From Mesorhizobium sp. B2-7-1 (lineage in GTDB: Bacteria; Pseudomonadota; Alphaproteobacteria; Rhizobiales; Rhizobiaceae), in NCBI RefSeq assembly GCF_006440735.1, contig NZ_VFUA01000020.1, positions 1 through 64,000 on the forward strand: a stretch of 64,000 nt of DNA. The letters are read 5' to 3'. Positions within the stretch are counted from its first letter, which is position 1. Every line of letters starts with the position of its first letter. A model generated the notes under the pieces. That model was not told the origin of the DNA. It worked only from the letters and a program-made list of their open reading frames with translations, and did no database searches. The position numbers and the translations under genes were made by a program. Below are positions 35,819 to 45,413 of this stretch, in pieces.

Positions 35819-35861
35819 ATAATATCAGAATACGAACAACATATAAGAGCTCTGATATTAT
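35819..35861. promoter_or_regulatory. Probable MarR operator in the divergent promoter
   Basis: Exact 11-bp inverted arms ATAATATCAGA (35819-35829) and TCTGATATTAT (35851-35861) lie in the 62-base AT-rich gap between the two divergent genes. The second arm covers the A and T of the marR ATG. Binding there would block both transcription units, as in autoregulated MarR systems. The assignment is inference from position and symmetry. Confidence 0.65.
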
Positions 35862-36333
35862 GCGCAAGGGCAATCCATCCATTCCGTCCGCTGGTGAAGG
35901 CAAGCGCGGCGAGCAAGGCTATCTGGGCTATCTGCTGCGCCAGGCGGCCGGCGCCTACCGCCTGAAGGTGGAGCGGGCGCTGGATGAATTCGGCGTGACG
36001 CAGGCGCAATTCGCGGCCCTCACCATGATCTCGGCCTATCCCGGCCTGTCCAATGCCGACCTGGCCCGGCTTGCCGTGCTGACACCGCAGACGGTCAGCG
36101 TGATCGTCGGCAACCTGGAAAAGGCCGGCTCCCTTGTCCGCCGGCCGCATGCCGTTCACGGCCGCATCCAGCATCTCGACCTCTCGGACAGCGGCCGCGC
36201 CTTGCTGAAGAAATGCCGCGAGCGGGTTTACCGGCTGGAGGGCGAGCTGACCGTCGGGCTATCCGCCGACGAGGAGAGCGCGGTGCGGCGTTGGCTGGTG
36301 GCCGTCGCGACCGCGGATGCGGCACGAACATGA
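35860..36333 (+). CDS. MarR family transcriptional regulator
   Basis: This is a 157-residue winged-helix dimeric regulator. The dimer helix comes first (LLRQAAGAYRLKVERALDEF, about 24-43). The DNA-recognition part has LSNADLARLAVLTPQTVSVIV and the wing VRRPHAVHGRIQHLDLSDSG-type sequence (about 88-107). It is divergent from the SDR-cupin operon and probably represses it and itself through the palindrome at its start. Ligands of this family are often phenolic or oxidising compounds; here the ligand is unknown. Confidence 0.92.
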   Translation: MRKGNPSIPSAGEGKRGEQGYLGYLLRQAAGAYRLKVERALDEFGVTQAQFAALTMISAYPGLSNADLARLAVLTPQTVSVIVGNLEKAGSLVRRPHAVHGRIQHLDLSDSGRALLKKCRERVYRLEGELTVGLSADEESAVRRWLVAVATADAART

Positions 36334-36346
36334 GAGCAGGTCGTTT

Positions 36347-36646
36347 TCAGGTCGGCGCGCCGCCATCCGTCTCGTAAAGCGTGAGCTTGCGGTCGCCGAT
36401 GCAGAGTTCCGCCCAGCTCGCGCGCCATTCCGCGATATGCGCCGACTTGAAATGCGTTTCGAGCGCGACACGGTCGCTCCAGGCTTCCGAAACATGGATT
36501 AGCCCGGCCTCCAGCACGTCCTGCGCGTAGGAATAGCCGAGGCAGCCCGGTTCGGCGCGGCTTGCCAGGACCATGCTTTGCATCACAGGCTTTGCCTGTT
36601 CGAGCCTGTCTGGCGGCAGCCGGATAGTGCCGATGATCAGGAGCAT
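36347..36646 (-). CDS. Putative quinol monooxygenase (ABM domain)
   Basis: This is a 99-residue single-domain protein of the antibiotic biosynthesis monooxygenase superfamily, a cofactor-free dimeric ferredoxin-like fold. It begins LLIIGTIRLPPDRLEQAKPV, with EPGCLGYSYAQDVLEAGLI and the EAWSDRVALETHFKSAHIAE segment (about 54-73) typical of the family. The start ATG 36646 has a GAAGGCAG purine stretch before it. It is convergent with marR. It may act on the same compounds as the neighbouring SDR and cupin (inference). Confidence 0.85.
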   Translation of the reverse strand: MLLIIGTIRLPPDRLEQAKPVMQSMVLASRAEPGCLGYSYAQDVLEAGLIHVSEAWSDRVALETHFKSAHIAEWRASWAELCIGDRKLTLYETDGGAPT

Positions 36647-36699
36647 CTGCCTTCCTTTCGCAAGACCGTGGTCAAATCCCGTAGCCACTCTCCCACCTT

Positions 36700-36724
36700 C
36701 GCGCAAGCTTGGGGGGTTACGGTC
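36700..36724 (+). promoter_or_regulatory. Promoter-like element before flhA
   Basis: CGCGCAAG (36700-36707), ten bases, then TACGGTC (36718-36724) lie 43 bases before the flhA ATG. This keeps the pattern seen before flgB, fliF and flgE, and would let flhA be expressed independently of the interrupted upstream operon. Confidence 0.45.
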
Positions 36725-36767
36725 AAGGGCCTGCCCTGTACGTGGCGCTTCTTGATTTGGGGACGAT

Positions 36768-38855
36768 ATGGCGATCAGCGAAACACTCCCGTCCGGCCTT
36801 GTGGCCAAGAACGGGCGCGACGTCTTCTTCGCGCTCGGCATCGTCTTCATCCTGGCGGTGCTGTTCCTTCCGATCCCGGCCTTCCTGATCGATATCGGCC
36901 TCGCCTTCTCGATCGCGCTCTCGGTGCTGATCCTGATGGTGGCGCTGTGGATCCAGAGGCCGCTCGACTTCTCGTCCTTCCCGACCGTGCTGCTGATCGC
37001 CACCATGCTGCGGCTCTCGCTCAACATCGCCACCACACGCATGATCCTGTCGCATGGCAATGAGGGCACGCATGCCGCGGGCTATGTCATCTCCGGTTTC
37101 TCCAAGCTGGTGATGTCGAGCGACTTCGTCATCGGCCTCATCGTCTTCATGATCCTGATCGTGGTGAACTTCATCGTCATCACCAAGGGCGCGACCCGTA
37201 TCGCCGAAGTCGGCGCGCGTTTCACCCTCGACGCCATCCCCGGCAAGCAGATGTCGATCGACGCCGACCTTTCCGCCGGCATGATCGACGAGAAGACGGC
37301 GCAGCTGCGCCGCCGCGAGCTGGAGGAGGAATCTTCCTTCTTCGGCTCGATGGACGGTGCCTCGAAATTCGTCCGCGGCGACGCCATCGCCGGCCTGATC
37401 ATCACCGCCATCAACATCGTCGGCGGCATCGCCATCGGCTATCTGCGCCATGGCATGGGACTCGGCCAGGCGGCCGACGTCTTCATCAAGCTGTCGGTCG
37501 GCGACGGCCTGGTCACGCAGATCCCGGCGCTCATCGTTTCGCTCGCCGCCGGCATGCTGGTCTCCAAGGGCGGCACGCGTGGTTCGACCAACCAGGCGGT
37601 GTTTGGCCAGCTCGGCGCGCATCCGCGCGCGCTCTATGTCGCGGCCTCGCTGCTCGTCATCCTCGGCCTGATGCCCGGCCTGCCGTTGTTCCCCTTCTTC
37701 GCGCTCGCCGGCGGCATGGCCGGCCTCGGCTATATCATCCCGCTGCGCCAGAACCGCGAGCGCGCCGCCGCCGAAGCCCTGAAGACGCAGGAGAAAGCGA
37801 ACAAGGTCGAAGAGGAGAAGAACTCGGTCAAGGCCTCGCTGGTCACCGCCGAGATCGAGCTTCTGATCGGCAAGCAGCTTTCGACCAGACTGATGGTGGC
37901 ACATCAGGAGCTGGTGTTCCGCATGTCGAAGATGCGCAAGAAATTCGCCCAGCAATACGGCTTCGTGGTGCCGGAGGTGCGCGTCGCCGACGACTTCGCC
38001 ATCCCGCCCAAGAGCTATCAGATCAAGGTGCACGGCACGGTGGTCGCCGAATACCAGATGCGCGTCGGCGAGATCATGGTGCTGCTCGGCACGCGCGGCG
38101 TGCCGGAGATCCCCGGCGAGGAGATCCGCGAGCCGGCCTTCGGCATGCGCGCCTATTCCGTGCTCGAAACCTTCGCCGAGGACCTGAAGCGCGAGAACTT
38201 CACCTTCGCCGACAACATGTCGGTGCTGCTCACCCATCTCTCCGAGGTGATCCGCAACAACCTGCCGCAGCTCCTGTCCTACAAGGACATGAAGGCGCTT
38301 TTGGAACGGCTCGACCCCGAATACCGCAAGCTCGCCGACGAGATCTGCACCTCGCACATCTCATACCCCGGCCTGCAGGCGGTGCTGAAGCTGCTACTCG
38401 CCGAGCGCGTCTCGATCCGCAATCTGCATCTGATCATCGAGGCCATTGCCGAGATCGCGCCGCATGTGCGCCGCACCGAGCAGATCGTCGAGCATGTGCG
38501 CATCCGCATGGCGCAGCAGATCTGCGGCGACCTCTCCGAAGGCGGCACGCTCAAGGTGCTGCGCCTCGGCAACCGCTGGGACCTCGCCTTCCACCAGAGC
38601 CTCAAGCGCGACGCCAAGGGCGAGGTGCGCGAGTTCGACATCGATCCGCGCCAGCTCGAGGAATTCGGCCAGGACGCCACCAAGGCGATCCGCAAGCATC
38701 TCGAGGCCGGCGAGCGCTTCGTGCTCGTCACCGCGCCCGACGCGCGTCCGTATGTGCGCATGATCATCGAGCGGCTGTTCACCACGCTGCCGGTGCTGAG
38801 CCACGTCGAGATCGCCAAGGGCGTCGAGATCAAGGTGCTCGGAACCATCTCGTGA
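36768..38855 (+). CDS. flhA: Flagellar export gate protein FlhA
   Basis: FlhA is the main ion-coupled subunit of the flagellar export gate, forming a nonameric ring below the channel. The 695 residues have eight predicted membrane helices within about 1-325. The conserved FHIPEP loop contains [20 protein letters not shown] and [16 protein letters not shown] (about 139-172). The large cytoplasmic domain binds chaperone-substrate pairs and ends [23 protein letters not shown] ([16 protein letters not shown]). fliR overlaps by 4 bases. Confidence 0.97.
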   Translation: MAISETLPSGLVAKNGRDVFFALGIVFILAVLFLPIPAFLIDIGLAFSIALSVLILMVALWIQRPLDFSSFPTVLLIATMLRLSLNIATTRMILSHGNEGTHAAGYVISGFSKLVMSSDFVIGLIVFMILIVVNFIVITKGATRIAEVGARFTLDAIPGKQMSIDADLSAGMIDEKTAQLRRRELEEESSFFGSMDGASKFVRGDAIAGLIITAINIVGGIAIGYLRHGMGLGQAADVFIKLSVGDGLVTQIPALIVSLAAGMLVSKGGTRGSTNQAVFGQLGAHPRALYVAASLLVILGLMPGLPLFPFFALAGGMAGLGYIIPLRQNRERAAAEALKTQEKANKVEEEKNSVKASLVTAEIELLIGKQLSTRLMVAHQELVFRMSKMRKKFAQQYGFVVPEVRVADDFAIPPKSYQIKVHGTVVAEYQMRVGEIMVLLGTRGVPEIPGEEIREPAFGMRAYSVLETFAEDLKRENFTFADNMSVLLTHLSEVIRNNLPQLLSYKDMKALLERLDPEYRKLADEICTSHISYPGLQAVLKLLLAERVSIRNLHLIIEAIAEIAPHVRRTEQIVEHVRIRMAQQICGDLSEGGTLKVLRLGNRWDLAFHQSLKRDAKGEVREFDIDPRQLEEFGQDATKAIRKHLEAGERFVLVTAPDARPYVRMIIERLFTTLPVLSHVEIAKGVEIKVLGTIS

Positions 38856-39604
38856 ACGCGCTCTCTCAAGGCGTCGTCATCGCCGCCTTCCTCGCCTTCT
38901 GCCGCATCGGCGCCTGCTTCATGCTGATGCCCGGCCTGTCGAGCGCCCGCGTGCCGATCCAGATCCGGCTCTTCGTGTCGGTGGCGGCGACCGGCGGGCT
39001 GCTCGCCTTCCTGTGGGACCGCATCTACCCGTTCGTCGATCCGCGCCCGCAGATCCTGGCGCCGATGATCGTCTCCGAGTTGCTGGTTGGCGGGCTGATC
39101 GGCGCCATGACCAGGCTCTATATGGAAGCGCTGCGCTTCATGGGCTCGGCCATCGCCATGATGATCGGCTATGGCGGCTCTGGCGGGCCGGCGATCGAGG
39201 AACCGGAACCGCAGGCGGCGCTTGCGGCCATCATCTCGTTCTCGGCGCTGCTTCTGCTCTTTGTCTTCGACTTCGACCACGAGATCGTCAAGGCGCTCGT
39301 CGCCTCCTATCAGGTCGCCCCGGTCAACGTGTTCTTCAACCCGCAGGCGGCGCTGGTCGACGTCACCGACACGGTGTCGGACGCCTTCTTCCTGGTCATC
39401 CGGCTGGGCAGCCCCTTCGTCGCCTATGCCATCCTGGTCAATCTGACGATCGGCTTCGTCAACAAGCTGACGCCGCAGATCCCGGTCTATTTCATCTCGC
39501 TGCCCTTCGTCATCGCCGGCGGCATGATCATCTTCTATTTCGCCGTCGGCACGCTGCTATCGCTGTTCGTCGACGGCTTCGTCGACCTCACGCTGGCGAG
39601 ATAG
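38852..39604 (+). CDS. fliR: Flagellar export gate protein FliR
   Basis: FliR, 250 residues, completes the FliP5-FliQ4-FliR1 gate. It starts at GTG 38852, overlapping the flhA stop. Six to seven hydrophobic segments are visible. [20 protein letters not shown] (about 13-32), the [20 protein letters not shown] helix and the C-terminal [20 protein letters not shown] (about 197-216) are family features. A FliJ-like gene follows after 2 bases. Confidence 0.95.
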   Translation: MNALSQGVVIAAFLAFCRIGACFMLMPGLSSARVPIQIRLFVSVAATGGLLAFLWDRIYPFVDPRPQILAPMIVSELLVGGLIGAMTRLYMEALRFMGSAIAMMIGYGGSGGPAIEEPEPQAALAAIISFSALLLLFVFDFDHEIVKALVASYQVAPVNVFFNPQAALVDVTDTVSDAFFLVIRLGSPFVAYAILVNLTIGFVNKLTPQIPVYFISLPFVIAGGMIIFYFAVGTLLSLFVDGFVDLTLAR

Positions 39605-39606
39605 CC

Positions 39607-39996
39607 GTGACCACGCGAAAAGACCGCCTGAAGAAACTGGTCAAGGTGCAGGAGCAGTTGAAGGCGCTGCACGAGACCCGTCATGCCGGCTTCCTCGCCT
39701 CCGCCGTCAAGGCGGAAGCGGAGGCCAAGGACCTGATCGAACGCTTCGATACCGACAGTTCGCTGGCCGGCCTGTTCCCCGCGCTTTACCACCGGCGCAT
39801 CACCGACGCGCTCGGCCGGCAGAAACAGAACCAGGAAGATGCCAGGCAGGAAGCCGCCCTGATCGCCACAGCGACGGCGCGCACCAACATGGTCGAACGC
39901 GCCTACAAGGACGTGCGCCGTCGCGACGAGCGCGAGCGCTCCGACCGCGAGCGGCTCGATCTGATCACGCAAAAAAGAGACCAGGGCGACCGGTAA
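39607..39996 (+). CDS. Small coiled-coil protein, FliJ-like
   Basis: The 129-residue, very charged, all-helical protein starts at GTG 39607 just after fliR. It begins TTRKDRLKKLVKVQEQLKAL and contains SAVKAEAEAKDLIERFD and a highly Arg/Glu-rich helix (RRRDERERSDRERLDLIT). Size, coiled coil and position after fliR fit FliJ, the export chaperone-escort that works with FliI and FliH. Sequence identity to known FliJ is too weak for certainty. Confidence 0.65.
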   Translation: MTTRKDRLKKLVKVQEQLKALHETRHAGFLASAVKAEAEAKDLIERFDTDSSLAGLFPALYHRRITDALGRQKQNQEDARQEAALIATATARTNMVERAYKDVRRRDERERSDRERLDLITQKRDQGDR

Positions 39997-40016
39997 TCCG
40001 GCCTTTCGGGCACCTC

Positions 40017-43000
40017 TCAAAACCGTGTCGAGAAACTCGCCTTGAACGCGTTCTCCATCGCGCCGGATGCGAACTGGCCGTCATAGCTGAAGCCGAGATG
40101 GCTGGCCGCGCCGAGATCGAAATCGACGCCGGCCTGCAGCGCCATAGCGTCGCGTGCGATCGGCACGCCGAAGACCGTGAAGCCGTCGCCGCCGTCGAAC
40201 GAGAGCCGCGCCGCCGGCGCGTCGGCGAAGGCATGGCGCCAGCCGAGCAAGGCGCGCGCCTCGAAGGCTCTGCCGCCGACAATCATCTTTCGCGACACCC
40301 GCGCGCCGAGCGTGGTGAAGGTGGCGTCGTTGCTGAAGCCGCCTGAAGAGAGCGCCGCCGCGCCGCCGTCCTCGGCGAAGCCGTCGGTCGACAGATGCAC
40401 ATAGGCGAGATTGGCGAGCGGCTCGAGCTTGAGCGCGCCGAGATCGAAGGGACGCGACGCCTCGCCGAACATCTGCAGCGTGCTGGCGCCATAGCTGGCG
40501 CTGAGCTCGTCGCTGAAGCCTGGGAAGGCCGGGCTTCGCTTGGTGTCGACGTCGTGATGGCTGTAGCCGGCGCCGAACTTCAAATGAACGCTGTCGATGG
40601 CGCCGCCGCCGTAAGCGCCGAAATGCACGCTGGTGATGTCGGTGGAGGACGCACGGTCACCGATATCGAGCGAGGTGACGCTGATCCCACCGAGGAAGCC
40701 GAGCGTCCAGCCGTCGCCGACCGCGGCGTCGATGCCGGCGAAGAAGGCACCCGTGTTGGCGTCCGCATCGGCGGCGTTGCCGTCGCTTCTCTGCGAGCGG
40801 GCCAGGCCGGCGCCCTGCATCCAGAACCCCCTGGCGGCGGGTTCCGCGATAGCGGCGCCGACGCGGCCGAGCGCCGCTTCGCGCAGCAGCGGGCTTTCGT
40901 CCAGCAGCAGGCCGGCGGCCGCGGCATGGACCTCACCGGACAGCTGGTCGAAGGCAAAACGCGCGCCGTCCGCCGAAAGCGGGGCAACGGCATTGTAAAC
41001 GGGGTTGCCGGCGCCGAGCGACTCGATGCCGCCGGCTGCCGCCTTCTGGTTCGGCGTTTCGGCAACAGACGAAAAGTCGACCGCGTTGCGGGTCAGCGTC
41101 AGCACGACATTGTTGCCGTCGCCGCCGTCATAGACCACGTCCGGCGTCAGGAAGGCATAGACATGGTTGATGCCGGCGAACTGCCCGGTCACGGCGTTGG
41201 CGCCCTGATTGTCGATGATGGTGTAGGTCTGGCTCGGCTGCCAGCCGGTGCCGGTCAGTTCGTGCAAGGCAAGCGTGCCGCCGGTGATATCGACATTGCC
41301 CGTCACCACGACCTTGTCGGCGCTGGCTGTATCGACTTCGATGTCGAGCGTGCCCGCCATCCTGTAATCGCCGTGGATGGTCTGGGCGCCGATCGACGCG
41401 CCCGGCGCATGATGGCCGCCGGACTGGATGGTGACCGTGCCGCCGGCCAGCGTGCCGATCGTGCCGTTGCCGCCGAGCGTGGCACCGCTTGCGACAGTGA
41501 CATCGGCGGAGCCGAGCGAACCGTCGATCTGCAAGCTCCCGGCGCTGACGATGGTCATGCCGAGATAGGTGTTGGCGCCGGACAGGACCAGCTTGCCGGT
41601 GCCGGTCTTGGTGAAGCTGCCCTTGGCCAGCGCGCCGCCATCCGAAATGACGCCCGATATCGTCTCGTCGAGATTGAGCGCGCCGGTTTTAAGCGTATGC
41701 GCGCCGAACGATATGTCGCCAGCGCCGGAGACTGAGCCAAGCGAAACGCAATTGCACGGTCCGGCGGCATCGAAGGTCGAAAGATCGAGCTTGCCGCCGC
41801 TCTGATTGATGATCCTTGCCTGTTCCGACGTATTGTCGCTGCGGACCGCCGTGGTACCGCCGCTCTGGTTGGTGATGGCAGCGTTGCCGGCGCTGCTGCC
41901 GGCGAGGAAAACAGTCTCGCCGTTCCCCTGGTTGGTGATCTGAGCCGTGCCGGCGCTCGACTGGTTGTCGAACACCACCGAGCCGTTCTGGGTCGAGATC
42001 GAAAGCCCGTTGGCATTGACCGGACCGGCAAAGCGCAGCACTGGCAGGAGCGCCGCCGCTGGTGCGCCCGTCACCGAAACCCCGCCGGTGCCGAGCGCGC
42101 CATTGGCCGCTGCCACCAGTTCGCCCTCCTTGGTCGTCGTGCCGCCCTGATAGGTGTTGGCGACACCGAGCGTCAGCGTGCCGTCGCCCAGCTTGACGAT
42201 GCCGCCGGTTCCGGAAATGCCGACATTGATGACGGCGTTGTTGACGCTGGCGCCGGGATCGGCGGCGACGATGATTTCGGTGGCGGCCGAATTGGTGATC
42301 AGCGCGCCGCCCGTGCCGGCGGCGAGCGTATAGGTCCAGTCGGTTGGATGCGAAACGAAGCGCAGGCCGGTGAAGGTCTGAGAGCCCGCCACCGTCACCG
42401 TGCCGGGCGTGCCGGCGAACACCGCCTTCTGGCTCGCCCAGGCGGCGTTGATGTCGCCGGCGGCATTCGTCCAGTTGGTGCTGGAGGGGCCCCAGGTGCC
42501 GTTGCCGCCGCGCCCATCGGCCACCCCGCCGGGGCTCATATTGGCGCCGTCCCAATATTGCTCGGCGGCGCCGGACGCCACCACGAGGTTGACGACGCCG
42601 CTGCCGCTCTGGATCGACCAGTCGCCGGGGTTGAAGCCCGGCGGCACGATGCCGATCACAAGCCCGTTGTTGACAAAGGCGCCGCCATAGTTGGCGATGC
42701 GGTAGGTGCCGTTGCCGAAACCGCCCGCGTCGCTCACCGAAAGCTTTCCGTCCAGTGTCAGCGCGCCGGTGACGTCGAACAGCGGCATGGTGTTGGCGGC
42801 GCCCAGCGAGACGTTGAGGTTCGAGCTGTCGTTCAATGTCAGCGAGGCCATGGTCAGCGTCTGGCCGGCAACGCCACGCAGCGTGCCGCCATTGAAGACC
42901 GTCGTCGCGCCCAGCGAACCCGTGCCGCCGAGCGTGCCGCCGGCATTGACCTGGAACGTGCTCGCCGCCATCGAGCCGTTGACCAGCAGCGTACCCGCAT

Positions 43001-45413
43001 TGACCTTGGTCGTACCGGTGAACGTCCCGGAAAAGGTGGTGGAGGGAACCATCGTCAACGTGCCGGTGCCTTCCTTGGTGAAGGTACCGCTGCCGGTGAT
43101 GAGACCGATGAAGGTGGTGTCGGCGGCGCCGCCGGCGGTAAAGTTTCCGGTGCCGGCGAAAATCCGTCCATAGCCGGACAGGTCGCCCACCGCCTGGTTG
43201 AAATTGTTGAGATCGAAGATGCCGCCGTTGACGGTCAGCGCGCCCGTGGCGGCCAGCCGGTCATTGCCGCCCAGGATCAGCCTGCCGAACGACACCAGCG
43301 TGCCGCCGGTATAGGTCTGCACGCCGTTGAGCGTCAGCGTCCCGTTGCCGGATTTCTCGAAACTGCCTTCGCCTGAAATGACCCCGGAATAGGTAGGCGT
43401 GCCGTTGGAATAGGAGAGGAGCTTGCTGTGGTTGACATAGTCGCCGGTCAGCGTGCCGTCACCGAGGAAATTGCCTGCGTTCAACTGGCCGCTATTGATG
43501 ATGGTACCGCCGGTATAAGTGTTGGCGCCCGTCAGCGTGATCGTGCCGCTGCCGTTCTTGACCACCTGGCCACTGCCGGAAATGACGCCGGCATAACCAA
43601 GGCCGATATCATTCGAACGGTTGAGGATCAGCGTGCCGTCATTTGTGACGTTGCCGCTGATGCTGCCCGTCGTGCCGCCATTGCCGAATTGCAGCGTGGC
43701 CCCCGCGCTGATCAAGGTCGGCGCGGTGTAGGTGTTGTCGTTGGTGAAGATGGTGGTGCCGGCAATGATGTTGACGGCACCCGGGTTGTTGCCGGTGATC
43801 TGCGGCGCGAACTCGTAATTGGCTGACGTATGGTTGAAATTGATGGTTTGCGGTACGCCGGTGCTGGTGAAGATGACCTTCGCCGCGTCGAGCGTACCGG
43901 GCGCGGCGGCCGGACTGGCGGCGGCCGCACCGATGTTGAGCGTGCCTGACGACCCGGCCAGCCCGCCGATGAAGACAAAGGCATCCGTGGTGTTGACCTT
44001 GACGACACCGCCGTCGGCGATGGTCAAGACGCCCTTGCCGGCGCCGCCGATGGTCAGGCCCTGCAGATCGCTGGGGGCGGATCCCAAAATAGTGCTGATG
44101 GTCCAGACCGAGCCGGCGCCGCTCACGGTCACCGTGTCGGTGGTGGCGGCAGTCGCATCGGTGGCGCTCGAGATGTTGGTGTAGCCGGTGTCGAGCTTGC
44201 CGCCGCCGGACACGGTCACGGTGGCGGTCGAATTGGCCGCATTGCCGAGATAAAGCCTGTAGGGCGTGGTGAAGCTCGACCCCGCACCGTCGATGGTGAT
44301 CGCCGCTTTCGAGTTTGCTGTGTTGGCGATGCGGGCGTCACCGCTGAGGAAGCTGCTCGCCGTGGAATCGATCAGCACCGTGCCGCCAGCAAGCACATTG
44401 AGTTCCGAAGTCTGGCTGGTCGAGCCCATCGCCAGCGGCACACTGTTGTAGGCACCGGTGATCTTCCATTGCGAACCGGCGCCGGTGACGGTGACCTTGC
44501 CGTTGGTGATGCTGGCGGCAGTGCTTGCCCCGACTGTGTAGGTGGTCGTGAGCTTGCCGCCGTTGGAAACGGTGAGCGTGCCGGTCGCCGTCTGGCCGAC
44601 AAACAGGTTTCCCGTCGACCACGACGCGCCACCGGAGACGACAGCCGTGCCGACACCGCTGGTGCCGACATTGCCACCGACATAGGTGCGTATGGTCGTC
44701 GCCGTGGCATTGTCGAGCAGCTGGAAATCGCCCTTGCCGGTGGCGCCGATGACGAACTGAGCGGCTATCGAGCCGTTCATCGTGAAGTCCGAGCCGCTGC
44801 CGTTGACGATCAGTTGCCCGTCGGCATTGGCCGAGGTCTCGCCGATCATCACATTGCCGCTGGACAACAGCTTGCCGCCCGCCTCGACGCGAACACGGCC
44901 GACCGCGCCATTGTCCGCCGAGATCGACAGGAAATTGTTCGTCCATTGCGAACCGGCGCCTGTGATGGTGGCGGTGCCGTTCGAGGACGCATTGTTGGCG
45001 ACGACACCGCCGGCGCTGGTGATCTTGCCCCCGCCCGAGATCGTCAGCGTGCCGGTGCCGTCGTTGCCGAGGATGAGATAGTTGCTTGCCACCGACAACG
45101 TGCCGGCGCCGATGACGACAAGGCCGCCGTTTGATCCGGATGCATTGCCGATGCTGACGGTTTTTGCCGCTGCCCCCGCAGCGCCGATCGTGGCGGTGTT
45201 GGCCACGCTGTCGATGACGATGTCGTCACTCGAAGTCGGCAGCGCGGGCGATGTCCAGTTGCCGGGCGTGAACCAGTTGTTGGAGATCGACCCGTTCCAG
45301 CTCAGCGACGCGCCGAGCGCGAGCGTCGAGCTCGACATGAACAGCGCCGCCAGACCGGCGACCATTACCGGCGAGGCACGCCGGCCCGCCTGCGCACGCT
45401 TCGTCATGTCCAT
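40017..45413 (-). CDS. Giant autotransporter (type V secretion) with beta-strand repeats
   Basis: The start is ATG 45413 (MDMTKRAQAG), giving 1798 residues. The open frame continues upstream, but without signal-peptide character. The signal peptide (about 1-37, ending STLALGAS) is followed by a passenger of about 1400 residues. The passenger is built of Gly/Thr/Asn/Ser-rich beta-helix repeats, including several autotransporter-associated repeats such as LTGANTYTGGTIINSGQL, LNGVQTYTGGTLVSFG and LSGANTYLGMTIVSAG. The last about 290 residues form the outer-membrane beta barrel (RGFWMQGAGLARSQRSDGN onward), ending in the required aromatic residue (SFSTRF). A role in adhesion or biofilm is usual for such proteins. 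It lies opposite to the flanking flagellar genes. Confidence 0.93.
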   Translation of the reverse strand: MDMTKRAQAGRRASPVMVAGLAALFMSSSTLALGASLSWNGSISNNWFTPGNWTSPALPTSSDDIVIDSVANTATIGAAGAAAKTVSIGNASGSNGGLVVIGAGTLSVASNYLILGNDGTGTLTISGGGKITSAGGVVANNASSNGTATITGAGSQWTNNFLSISADNGAVGRVRVEAGGKLLSSGNVMIGETSANADGQLIVNGSGSDFTMNGSIAAQFVIGATGKGDFQLLDNATATTIRTYVGGNVGTSGVGTAVVSGGASWSTGNLFVGQTATGTLTVSNGGKLTTTYTVGASTAASITNGKVTVTGAGSQWKITGAYNSVPLAMGSTSQTSELNVLAGGTVLIDSTASSFLSGDARIANTANSKAAITIDGAGSSFTTPYRLYLGNAANSTATVTVSGGGKLDTGYTNISSATDATAATTDTVTVSGAGSVWTISTILGSAPSDLQGLTIGGAGKGVLTIADGGVVKVNTTDAFVFIGGLAGSSGTLNIGAAAASPAAAPGTLDAAKVIFTSTGVPQTINFNHTSANYEFAPQITGNNPGAVNIIAGTTIFTNDNTYTAPTLISAGATLQFGNGGTTGSISGNVTNDGTLILNRSNDIGLGYAGVISGSGQVVKNGSGTITLTGANTYTGGTIINSGQLNAGNFLGDGTLTGDYVNHSKLLSYSNGTPTYSGVISGEGSFEKSGNGTLTLNGVQTYTGGTLVSFGRLILGGNDRLAATGALTVNGGIFDLNNFNQAVGDLSGYGRIFAGTGNFTAGGAADTTFIGLITGSGTFTKEGTGTLTMVPSTTFSGTFTGTTKVNAGTLLVNGSMAASTFQVNAGGTLGGTGSLGATTVFNGGTLRGVAGQTLTMASLTLNDSSNLNVSLGAANTMPLFDVTGALTLDGKLSVSDAGGFGNGTYRIANYGGAFVNNGLVIGIVPPGFNPGDWSIQSGSGVVNLVVASGAAEQYWDGANMSPGGVADGRGGNGTWGPSSTNWTNAAGDINAAWASQKAVFAGTPGTVTVAGSQTFTGLRFVSHPTDWTYTLAAGTGGALITNSAATEIIVAADPGASVNNAVINVGISGTGGIVKLGDGTLTLGVANTYQGGTTTKEGELVAAANGALGTGGVSVTGAPAAALLPVLRFAGPVNANGLSISTQNGSVVFDNQSSAGTAQITNQGNGETVFLAGSSAGNAAITNQSGGTTAVRSDNTSEQARIINQSGGKLDLSTFDAAGPCNCVSLGSVSGAGDISFGAHTLKTGALNLDETISGVISDGGALAKGSFTKTGTGKLVLSGANTYLGMTIVSAGSLQIDGSLGSADVTVASGATLGGNGTIGTLAGGTVTIQSGGHHAPGASIGAQTIHGDYRMAGTLDIEVDTASADKVVVTGNVDITGGTLALHELTGTGWQPSQTYTIIDNQGANAVTGQFAGINHVYAFLTPDVVYDGGDGNNVVLTLTRNAVDFSSVAETPNQKAAAGGIESLGAGNPVYNAVAPLSADGARFAFDQLSGEVHAAAAGLLLDESPLLREAALGRVGAAIAEPAARGFWMQGAGLARSQRSDGNAADADANTGAFFAGIDAAVGDGWTLGFLGGISVTSLDIGDRASSTDITSVHFGAYGGGAIDSVHLKFGAGYSHHDVDTKRSPAFPGFSDELSASYGASTLQMFGEASRPFDLGALKLEPLANLAYVHLSTDGFAEDGGAAALSSGGFSNDATFTTLGARVSRKMIVGGRAFEARALLGWRHAFADAPAARLSFDGGDGFTVFGVPIARDAMALQAGVDFDLGAASHLGFSYDGQFASGAMENAFKASFSTRF

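Noticed and set aside
40395..43376. Long plus-strand open frames (446 and 342 codons) opposite the autotransporter
   Set aside because: They are antisense to a clear autotransporter gene and consist of Arg/Gly/Ala-rich sequence without domains. They arise from third-position GC bias.
42800..45200. Repeated segments in the autotransporter considered as a CRISPR or tandem repeat array
   Set aside because: The repeats are degenerate, coding and of irregular period, typical of beta-helix passenger repeats.
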